Below are positions 17,129 through 26,265 of a stretch of DNA of 64,000 nt, in pieces. The translations under genes and the position numbers were made by a program. How positions within the stretch are numbered: the stretch's first letter is position 1; every line of letters begins with the position of its first letter. The DNA comes from JAXMBX01 sp046349635. Lineage in GTDB: Bacteria > Planctomycetota > Planctomycetia > Planctomycetales > Planctomycetaceae. The notes under the pieces were generated by a model that searched no databases, was not told the DNA's origin, and saw nothing but the letters and a program-made list of their open reading frames with translations. Location: positions 138,643 through 202,642 of the forward strand of contig JAXMBX010000003.1 in NCBI GenBank assembly GCA_046349635.1, in the 5' to 3' direction.

Positions 17129-18526
17129 ATGGGCAATCCCTCAATTATGTTTCAAGTCCTGGGGCTGACGGTCGTCATTGCTCCCCTGTTGCTGTTTGCC
17201 ATTCTGGGCCTCCCCACGCTTGCGGGACGGCAACTAAAGGAAAGTACCACGGCGACTCTCTTCTCGATCACCGTAATCACGGGGCTGGTCGCGGCACTCA
17301 TCATGCTGGGGCTGATGCTCTCCACCGGAAAAGTCCACGTTCCGATCATTCTTGGAAGTTGGGTGCAGATTCCCCATTATCACTTCTCGATCAAGTTCGT
17401 CTTCGACCGTCTCTCCGTCCCGTTCGTGATACTGTCGTTTGTGTTGTGCGGCACGATCAGCGCGTTTGCCAGCCGGTACATGCACCGCGAACCCGGTTAC
17501 AACCGCTTCTTCGTACTGAATGCACTCTTCGTGTTGGGGATGGTCGTGACGTCCCTCGCCGGCACGATTGAGACGTTGTTCACCGGCTGGGAACTGGTCG
17601 GCCTCTCTTCGGCTCTCTTGGTCGGATTTTACCTGGAACGTCCCGCTCCCGTCCGGAACGGCCTCCTCGTCTGGATTGTGTACCGCATTTCGGATGCCGC
17701 GCTGCTCGTCGCTTCCGTCGCGATGCACCACCTGACGGGAGAAGGGGATTTCGACAAACTCCTCGGGGCTGGTCCCTGGCCGGAGGGGCATGCCGCCTTG
17801 AGTTCCTCCCAGGCGCTCCTGGTGGGGCTGTTGCTGTTGCTGGCGGCGGCGGGAAAGTCCGCGCTGGTCCCCTTCAGCGGCTGGTTGCCCCGGGCGATGG
17901 AAGGGCCTACTCCTTCGAGCGCCGTCTTCTATGGGGCCCTCTCGGTTCACCTGGGGGCATTCCTGCTGTTGCGAGTCAGCCCTTTGCTCGATGCGTCCCC
18001 CTCGTTGAGCGCCATCGTCGCGGTGGTGGGCATCGCAACGGCCGCCTATGCCGGGCTCGCGGGGCGGGTACAAACCGACATCAAAACCGCGCTCACCTTC
18101 GCCTCGTTGACTCAGGTCGGGATCATTGTGGCCGAGATTGGGCTGGGGCTGCCCCGTTACATCCCGCTGATCCACGTCCTGGGTCACGGCTGCCTGCGGA
18201 CGCTGCAGTTCGTCCGCGCCCCCTCCATTCTCTACGACTATTCCAACATTGAAAATGCCCTCGGCGCGCGGCTGACCGAACGCAATGGCCATCAGAAATC
18301 CTGGCTCCCCCTCGGGATACAGATGTGGCTTTATCGGGGGGCGTTTCAACGGGGATACCTGGATGCCCTCCTGTCCGATTATGTCGTGACGCCGTTCCTG
18401 AGCGTCTTTCAGTGGTGTGACCGTGCGGAACAGGCGTGGTGTCAGTTCCTCTCCGGCAGTCCCAACCCGAAACAATCTAAACCCGGGGATGTTCCCGGTT
18501 CGGGAACGCTGGAGGATCTGCTGTGA
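17129..18526 (+). CDS. dabB: NuoL-like membrane subunit, DabB homologue
   Basis: 465 residues with at least eleven hydrophobic segments. NuoL-type landmarks are present: a FTGWELVGLSSALLVGFYLE motif around residues 150-169, and AGKSALVPFSGWLPRAMEG followed by PTPSSAVFYGALSVHLG, with the key Lys in the discontinuous helix region. In DAB systems this subunit conducts the cation flow that drives DabA. It is shorter than respiratory NuoL and has a soluble C-terminal tail from about residue 425. It follows dabA by 25 bases and overlaps the next gene by four (GTGA). Confidence 0.88.
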   Translation: MGNPSIMFQVLGLTVVIAPLLLFAILGLPTLAGRQLKESTTATLFSITVITGLVAALIMLGLMLSTGKVHVPIILGSWVQIPHYHFSIKFVFDRLSVPFVILSFVLCGTISAFASRYMHREPGYNRFFVLNALFVLGMVVTSLAGTIETLFTGWELVGLSSALLVGFYLERPAPVRNGLLVWIVYRISDAALLVASVAMHHLTGEGDFDKLLGAGPWPEGHAALSSSQALLVGLLLLLAAAGKSALVPFSGWLPRAMEGPTPSSAVFYGALSVHLGAFLLLRVSPLLDASPSLSAIVAVVGIATAAYAGLAGRVQTDIKTALTFASLTQVGIIVAEIGLGLPRYIPLIHVLGHGCLRTLQFVRAPSILYDYSNIENALGARLTERNGHQKSWLPLGIQMWLYRGAFQRGYLDALLSDYVVTPFLSVFQWCDRAEQAWCQFLSGSPNPKQSKPGDVPGSGTLEDLL

Positions 18527-20028
18527 GCGAACTGCACTTTCCCTGGATTGAAATTGCCATCCTCATTCCGCTCATCGGTGCGGTGATCGTCAGCCGGATC
18601 ACGAATCCCGATTCCGCGCGCAAATGGTGTGGGGTGATATCGGGCGCCTCCCTGATCACGACCCTTGCCGAGTGGGGAGATTTTGAGCTCCTCCACGCCC
18701 ATGCCGCGGAAGACCGCTGGCATTTGATGCGCTTTCTGTTCGGCCGTGATTTTTTCCTGATCGATCACCTGAATGCGCCTTTGATTCCCCTCGCGGCATT
18801 GCTGTTCTCCTTCACCACGTTCACCACGCTGCGGACCAAAATCCGCCGGTTTTCCTTCTCCCTTACGCTTCTTTCGCAGGCGATCGTGCTGGCCACTTTC
18901 AGTTGCAAGGAACCGTGGGCGGTTATTGCGTTACTGGCCCTCGGGACGATCCCCCCCGGAATCGAAATCTACATGCGGGGCAAATCGGTCCGGGTGTATG
19001 CCCTCCACATGGGGCTGTTTGTGGGGCTGATGATCCTGGGAAGTTTGCTGGTCGACGGCAGCAGCGACTCTCTTCCGCGGGACCGCTGGACCGCCATGAT
19101 TCCGCTTCTGCTCGCGGTTTTTATTCGGGCAGGAATTGTTCCCTTTCATTGCTGGCTGACCGATCTCTTCGAAAAGGCGACCTTCGGCACGGCGCTCCTG
19201 TTTGTCACTCCCCTGACCGGGGCTTACGCCGCGATGCGGCTAATCCTTCCCATTGCTCCCTCGTGGGTGCTGCGCAGCATCGGGCTGCTCTCGCTCGTCA
19301 CCGCGGTGTATGCGGCGGCCATGGCCCTCGTCCAGAAGGAGGGACGCCGGTTCTTTTGCTATCTCTTCCTCAGTCACTCCGCGCTCGTCCTCGTCGGTAT
19401 GGAAAGTGTCTCCTCCCTCGGCTTGACGGGGGCACTTTGCGTCTGGTTGTCGGTGGGACTGGGGCTGGGTGGTTTCGGCCTGACGCTACGGGCGCTGGAA
19501 TCGCGCATCGGGCGACTTTCGCTCGACGGCTATCAGGGGCTGTACTACCACACCCCCAACCTCGCCATGTTCTTCGTCCTCACAGGGCTTGCCAGCGTCG
19601 GCTTTCCGGGTACGATCGGTTTTGTCGGGACCGAAATGCTCGTGGACGGGGCGGTCGAGACGTACCCTTACATCGGCGTCGCGGTCGTCATTGCGGCCGC
19701 CCTCAACGGCATCGCGTTCGTGCATGCCTATTTCCTGCTCTTCACCGGCAAGGTTTATGGTTCGACCGTCTCCCTCCAGATCCGCCGCCGTGAACGCTTC
19801 GCGGTCATGTTCCTGGGTCTGCTGATCCTGGTGGGAGGACTGATTCCACAGCCGGGGATCGTGTCCCGGTTCAATGCGGCCGAGGAACTGTTGAGCGAGC
19901 GGGAGAAACTGCTCCACGAAGGGACCGTCATCGATAATCCAGACCCGTTCCATCTGCACGAAGGGGGACATTCAGAGACTAAGGAAAGTTCCTCCCACGT
20001 CGAGAAGAAATCGGAGCCGGGGAAGTAA
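18523..20028 (+). CDS. Second Nuo-like (NuoM/NuoN-type) membrane subunit of the DAB cluster
   Basis: 501 residues from a GTG overlapping the upstream stop as GTGA. Around thirteen hydrophobic segments are visible. Proton-transporter family features include AVFIRAGIVPFHCWLTDLFE (about residues 203-222) followed by a TAL-TP-GAYAAMRL stretch, and a late segment TGLASVGFPGTIGFVG. The C-terminus is a charged, His/Ser/Glu-rich tail. It is clearly a different paralogue from the preceding subunit, so this cluster has DabA plus two channel-like proteins, where the described systems have one. Coupling of all three genes supports a single complex. Confidence 0.82.
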   Translation: MSELHFPWIEIAILIPLIGAVIVSRITNPDSARKWCGVISGASLITTLAEWGDFELLHAHAAEDRWHLMRFLFGRDFFLIDHLNAPLIPLAALLFSFTTFTTLRTKIRRFSFSLTLLSQAIVLATFSCKEPWAVIALLALGTIPPGIEIYMRGKSVRVYALHMGLFVGLMILGSLLVDGSSDSLPRDRWTAMIPLLLAVFIRAGIVPFHCWLTDLFEKATFGTALLFVTPLTGAYAAMRLILPIAPSWVLRSIGLLSLVTAVYAAAMALVQKEGRRFFCYLFLSHSALVLVGMESVSSLGLTGALCVWLSVGLGLGGFGLTLRALESRIGRLSLDGYQGLYYHTPNLAMFFVLTGLASVGFPGTIGFVGTEMLVDGAVETYPYIGVAVVIAAALNGIAFVHAYFLLFTGKVYGSTVSLQIRRRERFAVMFLGLLILVGGLIPQPGIVSRFNAAEELLSEREKLLHEGTVIDNPDPFHLHEGGHSETKESSSHVEKKSEPGK

Positions 20029-20048
20029 GTGGATTCGCCGTTCTGCCG

Positions 20049-21140
20049 TCACGCAAGGCGGACGAGCTTGGTCACGCGTCCCATCGTGACCCATTCGACC
20101 ACGAAGATATTTCCATCCTTGTCGTAGCAGGCATCGTGCGGATGGACAAACCGCCCATTGACGAACCGGCTCGCATCCTTACGCACTGCAAACGGTTTCT
20201 CCTTCGTTCCCAGGACTTCCTTCGTCCATTCCGGGTCGTACCCGAGATGGGTGATGACGTTGTTTTCCTTGTCCATGATCGTCACGCGGGCATGCAGATC
20301 CGGAATGAGCAGTTCCTCGCCGCGAATGTCGAAATGAGCGGGAAAGCTGACCCCTTCCACGATACGCAGGAATTCGCCGCTGGTCGTGAAGTATTGCAGC
20401 CGGGCATTGGCCCGATCCGCAACCACCAGTTCCACGGGCCGACCGGGTCGATTGTCGAGCCAGATGCCGTGCGGCGTCGCCATCTTCCCCGGCTCTTTCC
20501 CTGAGCCTCCCCAGGCTCGGACCCATTTCGCATCTTTGTCGTACTGATGGATGAAGTGCGACCCGTAACCGTCCGCGATATAAAAACCGCCGTCCGGCGC
20601 GAAGGCGATATTCGTTGGCGAGTATTTCATCCCTTCCAGGTAGACTCCCGGCTCCTGCGGCTTTTCCTTCCGCCACACCACTTCTCCGAGCAGGTTCGTT
20701 TTGACGACGATGTTGTGTTTGACATCGCAGAGGTACAGGAACTCTTCGTTCCCTTCCTTGCGAATGTCGATCCCGTGTCCCCCGCCGTGGTATTCCTTTC
20801 CGAACGAGCGGACAAACTTTCCCGCGGGATCGAAGATGGCGACCGCATCCATCGGTTCGGGAGCGTGAGACCGATGTTTGATGTAGATCAGCCCCGCTTC
20901 ATCCACGGCCACGCCGTGCGTCTCTCCCCACTGAATGTGGCTGGGCAATTCTCCCCAGTTGTGCAGGCATTCGTATTTGTGCGCCCCCTCGCCGATGATC
21001 GCGTTCTTCGCTCCGGCCTTGTCTGTCGCCCCCAGGAACGCCGGTGCGGATGTCACGAGCGCTCCCGCGCTGACCGTCTTCAGAAAACTCCGCCGGGAAG
21101 TCCGTCCGCTGTCGGAAGACGAGGGAAGATCGAGCGTCAT
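20049..21140 (-). CDS. Tat-exported NHL/6-bladed beta-propeller protein
   Basis: 363 residues from ATG 21140 (GGAAAGG upstream); a GTG three codons earlier is possible. The N-terminus SGRTSRRSFLKTVSAGALVT is a twin-arginine signal. The body has NHL-type propeller blades such as ETHGVAVDEAGLIYIKHR, HGIDIRKEGNEEFLYLCD, SPTNIAFAPDGGFYIADGYG and HPHDACYDKDGNIFVVEW. Planctomycete genomes carry many such propellers; the role may be binding or an enzyme such as a lactonase-like activity, but no catalytic site is evident. It converges on the DAB cluster with 20 bases between stops. Confidence 0.85.
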   Translation of the reverse strand: MTLDLPSSSDSGRTSRRSFLKTVSAGALVTSAPAFLGATDKAGAKNAIIGEGAHKYECLHNWGELPSHIQWGETHGVAVDEAGLIYIKHRSHAPEPMDAVAIFDPAGKFVRSFGKEYHGGGHGIDIRKEGNEEFLYLCDVKHNIVVKTNLLGEVVWRKEKPQEPGVYLEGMKYSPTNIAFAPDGGFYIADGYGSHFIHQYDKDAKWVRAWGGSGKEPGKMATPHGIWLDNRPGRPVELVVADRANARLQYFTTSGEFLRIVEGVSFPAHFDIRGEELLIPDLHARVTIMDKENNVITHLGYDPEWTKEVLGTKEKPFAVRKDASRFVNGRFVHPHDACYDKDGNIFVVEWVTMGRVTKLVRLA

Positions 21141-21295
21141 AACGAGCACCTTTCCGGCTGGGGAGATAGGGAGAGTCGAGTCGCGAGAACGGTCCTGAAA
21201 AGTCGGAAAACAGTCGCCATCTTAACTCGCCCCGAACGGTAAGCAAGAAGCGGCGGAAAACGCCTGTCCCAGCCGGATTTGCCGGAAGCTCCCCC

Positions 21296-21324
21296 TTGAC
21301 CCTCCTTTCAGGCTGGAATATCTT
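21296..21324 (+). promoter_or_regulatory. Sigma-70-type promoter of the leuA leader
   Basis: TTGACC at 21296-21301, a 17-base spacer, then TATCTT at 21319-21324. Transcription would start near 21331, about 55 bases before the leader peptide and 180 before the attenuator ends. Confidence 0.75.
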
Positions 21325-21386
21325 ATTACTGCACGAACCCTCTGCGATTTCCGATTGTCTCAGAGGTGATTTGCCAGGAAGAAACC

Positions 21387-21449
21387 ATGAATTGCCTGTT
21401 GCTGCGGAACCTGCTGCTGGAACTGACCCTCACGAGGGAAAGGTCTTAG
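21387..21449 (+). CDS. leuL: leuA leader peptide, leucine-rich (8 Leu of 20)
   Basis: A 20-codon reading frame starts at ATG 21387 with AGGAAG five bases upstream and stops at TAG 21447-21449. It reads MNCLLLRNLLLELTLTRERS: leucine at positions 4, 5, 6, 9, 10, 11, 13 and 15. Such clustering upstream of a leucine biosynthesis gene is the hallmark of a ribosome-stalling leader peptide. The stop codon lies inside the 5' arm of the predicted antiterminator, so a ribosome reaching the stop would block that arm. Too short for normal gene calling. Confidence 0.85.
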   Translation: MNCLLLRNLLLELTLTRERS

Positions 21450-21492
21450 GTACGTCCGCAGATCGTGAAAAATCATCTGGACCCTGAGACCT
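21441..21492 (+). promoter_or_regulatory. Antiterminator helix of the leuA attenuator
   Basis: Bases 21441-21450 (aggtcttagg) pair with 21483-21492 (cctgagacct) over ten pairs with one G-U wobble. A small hairpin, 21459-21463 with 21475-21479, fits inside the loop. The 3' arm overlaps the 5' arm of the terminator, so the two structures exclude each other. Bases 21425-21428 (gacc) can pair with 21442-21445 (ggtc), a possible protector. Ribosomes stalled at the leucine codons would leave 21441-21450 free and favour read-through into leuA. Confidence 0.8.
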
Positions 21493-21511
21493 GAAGGCCT
21501 CAGGGTTTTTT
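21481..21511 (+). terminator. Attenuator terminator upstream of leuA
   Basis: accctgag at 21481-21488 pairs with ctcagggt at 21499-21506, with a T run to 21511. It ends about 148 bases before leuA and shortly after the leader peptide, where no other gene ends on this strand. Confidence 0.88.
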
Positions 21512-21658
21512 GTTTGTCCTCGTCTCTGGTTTGTGTCTCTCGTTTGTTTCCGGAATTGCTCCCCGCGTCCCCCGGCCAGAATCCCTTTTCCAGCCTGTTG
21601 CGGGTAGAATCCTCACCCAGTTGGCCGGTTCCACCGGCCTGATCCTTGGAGTCTGATC

Positions 21659-23206
<1,548 letters not shown>

Positions 23207-23230
23207 CTCGGATTTCTGCCAAGATCAGCC

Positions 23231-24442
23231 ATGAAGTATGCGTTAATCATTCCGGATGGGTGTGCCGACGAGCCGCAGAATCTGCTGGGGGGACGGACTC
23301 CGCTGCAGGCCGCGCACGTCCCCATGATGGACGGGGTGGTGCAGGCGGGACTGGTGGGACGCGCGGATAATACCCCCCCCTCGCTTCCTTCCGGGAGCGA
23401 CGTCGCGACGATGAGCCTGTTCGGCTACAACCCGCTGCAGTTCCACACCGGCCGGGCTCCCATCGAAGCCGCGGCCCAGGGGATTCCCCTGGCGGCCGAG
23501 GACTGGGCGATCCGCTGCAACATCGTCACGATCCTGGACGGGATCATGAAGAGTTTCACCGCCGAACAGATTTCCAACGATCTCGCGCGGAGTCTCCTCA
23601 AGACAATGCAGGGAGCGGTCACTGATCCCCGCTGGGAATTTCATCCGGGGGTGAGTTATCGCAACCTGCTGATCTATCGCGGCAAAGACAAACCCGCTCC
23701 GTTTGACCTCAAGCAGACGAAAACCACACCGCCGCACGATCTGACCGATGGCCCCGTAGCGGGGTCTCTGCCCGCAGGTCCGGGGAGTCAGGAACTGCAG
23801 GAGTTCATGGACCTCAGCCGGAAGTTGTTCGCCACGCAGGCGGATAATCTGGCCCGGCAGTCGCGCGGCAAACATCCAGCGACACAGGTCTGGTTGTGGG
23901 GGCTAGGACAGGCACCTGCCCTCGGCAGTTTCAAAGCACGGTTCGGCGTGCAGGGGGCGATGATCACCGCCGTCGATCTGCTCCGCGGCCTGGCGCGACT
24001 TCTCGACTGGAAAGTGATCGAAGTCCCGGGGGCGACCGGCTATCTCGATACCGATTACGCCGCCAAGGGGCGGTATGCCGTCGAAGCCCTCGACCACCAT
24101 GACTTCGTCGTGGTCCATGTGGAAGCCACCGATGAGGCCTCCCACGAAGGGGAAGCCCACGAGAAGGTGAAATCGCTGGAAGAAATCGATCGACATATCG
24201 TCGGCCCGGTCTGGGAAAAACTCCGTTCGCTGGGTGACTATCGCCTTCTGATTTCCCCGGATCATCCGACGTTTCTGCGGACGAAAACGCACAGCTACGG
24301 CTTCGTCCCGTTTGCGCTGTGCGGCACTGGCGTTACCAAATCCGGCGCCGGGACATATGACGAAGTCGCCGCCGCGGAATCCAAAGAGGCCTTTCCTCAT
24401 GGCTGGGATTTGATGGACAAGTTCCTGCACGCCACATGGTAA
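23231..24442 (+). CDS. apgM-type phosphoglycerate mutase family protein, possible homoserine kinase
   Basis: 403 residues of the alkaline-phosphatase-superfamily, archaeal-type cofactor-independent phosphoglycerate mutase group. Metal-site features: IIPDGCAD at the N-terminus, LPSGSDVATMSLFGYNP with the catalytic Ser, HVEATDEASHEG, LLISPDHPT and KTHSYGFVPF. A subgroup of this family in bacteria is annotated as proposed homoserine kinase because it sits with threonine genes. Its place directly after leuA (24 bases) suits an amino-acid role, but glycolysis cannot be excluded. The stop overlaps the mutY start (ATGGTAA). Confidence 0.88.
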   Translation: MKYALIIPDGCADEPQNLLGGRTPLQAAHVPMMDGVVQAGLVGRADNTPPSLPSGSDVATMSLFGYNPLQFHTGRAPIEAAAQGIPLAAEDWAIRCNIVTILDGIMKSFTAEQISNDLARSLLKTMQGAVTDPRWEFHPGVSYRNLLIYRGKDKPAPFDLKQTKTTPPHDLTDGPVAGSLPAGPGSQELQEFMDLSRKLFATQADNLARQSRGKHPATQVWLWGLGQAPALGSFKARFGVQGAMITAVDLLRGLARLLDWKVIEVPGATGYLDTDYAAKGRYAVEALDHHDFVVVHVEATDEASHEGEAHEKVKSLEEIDRHIVGPVWEKLRSLGDYRLLISPDHPTFLRTKTHSYGFVPFALCGTGVTKSGAGTYDEVAAAESKEAFPHGWDLMDKFLHATW

Positions 24443-25622
24443 AACGCCCGCCATCCCGCAAAAAAGCAGAAGACCTCTCCACGCGGGAAGAGTGGCCCAA
24501 AACTGAAACGGCCCCGTTTCGCAAAAGCCTGCTGGCGTGGTATCGCAAGAACGGTCGCCCTTTGCCGTGGCGCCAGACGCATGATCCCTACCGCATCTGG
24601 ATCAGCGAGATCATGCTGCAGCAGACGACGGTGGTCGCCGTCATTCCGTATTTCGAACGGTTTTTGAAACGTTTTCCCCACGCTCGCGGAACTCGCCGCC
24701 GCGGAAGAACAGGAGGTACTGCGGCTGTGGGAAGGACTCGGTTACTACAGCCGGGGGACGAAACCTGTTGAAAGCCGCGAAGTCGCTGGTTGAACATCAC
24801 GCGGGGGAATTCCCCCCGATCTTGCCTCTCTGCAGAAGCTCTCCGGAGTGGGACGCTATACCGCCGGTGCGATTGCCTCCTTTGCATTCGATCTTCGTGC
24901 TCCGATTGTCGAAGCCAACACGCAACGGCTGTACGCCCGACTCATCGGACTGCAGGAGAGCCTGCAATCGACACAGGCTCAGCGGAGACTGTGGACCTTC
25001 GCCGAGCAGATCCTTCCCCTCCGGAAAAAAGGCTCGGGGAACTCAACCAGCGCTGATGGAACTCGGTGCGAAAGTCTGCACTCCCGTGAGTCCCGCCTGT
25101 GACCGCTGCCCTGTCATCCGTTTCTGTGCAGCATTTCGTGCAGGTCTGCAGGATCAGATTCCTGTTCCCAAATCCCGGCCGGCCATTACTGAGGTGCAAG
25201 AATACGCTATCGCGTCGCGCACCGCGGCAAGATTCTGCTTCGGCGTCGCGAGCCGGGAGAGCCGCTGCGGGATTGTGGGATTCCCCGGCTCGGAAATCCG
25301 TGAAGAGAAAACAGGGGGAATTCCTCCTGGGGGTCTTGGCAGGGATGCTGCTGGAACAGTGGAAACTGCGGGGGCGATTAGAAGAGCCGCGTGGCGACGA
25401 TCAAACATTCCGTCACGCGGTTTCGGCATCACGCTCGATGTACTGGGGAGGTGGACGGGGAAGAAACTTCCCTGGCGGTCACGAGTGGTGCTGGGCTACC
25501 CCCAAAGTACTGGAGTTCCCTCTGCTCTCCATGCCGGGACGGAAGATTGCGAAGCTGATTCGCTGCGCGCGATGGGTCAAACCTGCTGCGCGAACGGCAA
25601 CTACACGCCTGCTTGGGACTGA
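24436..25622 (+). pseudogene. mutY: Adenine DNA glycosylase MutY, reading frame broken by many indels
   Basis: The start overlaps the upstream stop and gives PWRQTHDPYRIWISEIMLQQ with the catalytic-type Glu. From about 24680 the frame shifts repeatedly: TLAELAAAEEQEVLRLWEGL (frame 2), LSGVGRYTAGAIASFAFDL (the HhH) in another, and CTPVSPACDRCPVIRFC, the C-x6-C-x2-C-x5-C iron-sulfur loop. At least six single-base shifts occur, several in C or G runs, while the protein pieces remain excellent MutY. The position of the catalytic Asp reads Glu (PIVEANTQRL). MutY removes A opposite 8-oxoG. Sequence error in this stretch is the likelier cause; true loss of the gene is possible. Confidence 0.8.
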
Positions 25623-25803
25623 ACCGGCGGCGATTCGCTTGAGGCTTGCCCGGCTTTGGCGCCGATGAAAACGATTGTGACGGATAATCGCCTGGGGGTG
25701 GTCTATTCGACGCGAAAACCTGTCGCAAGTCGCTGGATGCCATCGGGATACTCCCAACGGGCGTCCTCGCGAGGGGGGACAGGGCGGGCTTTAGGGGAAA
25801 AAG

Positions 25804-26265
25804 GTGCCACATGGGGGACCGCAGAAAGTGCAGCTCTGTCTGCGTGTGATGGTGATGCTGGGAGTCAGCCTGGCTCAAGCCTCCGCGCAGTTTCAGGGTG
25901 AGTTTCACTCCGGAACAGCAGGCTCCTTCCGCGGGGATGTACTACACCCTGATGGGAGAAGTACAGCGTCCCGGCGTGTACGAAATTGCCCAGCCCCCAG
26001 GTCCGGCATGACCGAGTTGATCAAACTCGCCGGTGGACTCACCACCACTCCAATAAGAACATCCCTCTACTTCCGCCGGGGCTGGTCCCGGGCAGTCCGC
26101 GTTCTTCATGCCCGATTCCACTGTCGAACTGCAGGCGGGGGATATCATCATCGCCGATTCACTGTTCCGTTCCTCCGCTCCTAAGCCCCCCGCACGTCCC
26201 GCGAGCTGGGTGTCGAACGGACCGCTGTCAATCGCAATGGTCCTCCCAAAGAGCCGCTGGTCCAC
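25804..26265 (+). pseudogene. 5' part of an SLBB membrane protein gene, frame-disrupted
   Basis: This stretch carries the N-terminus of the gene that continues at 26266. A signal-peptide-like segment LRVMVMLGVSLAQASAQ occurs near 25840-25890. Other frames then give YYTLMGEVQRPGVYEIAQ (a soluble-ligand-binding beta-grasp, SLBB, motif), MTELIKLAGGLT, and MPDSTVELQAGDIIIADSLF. At least three single-base shifts separate these. The exact start is uncertain. Confidence 0.65.
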
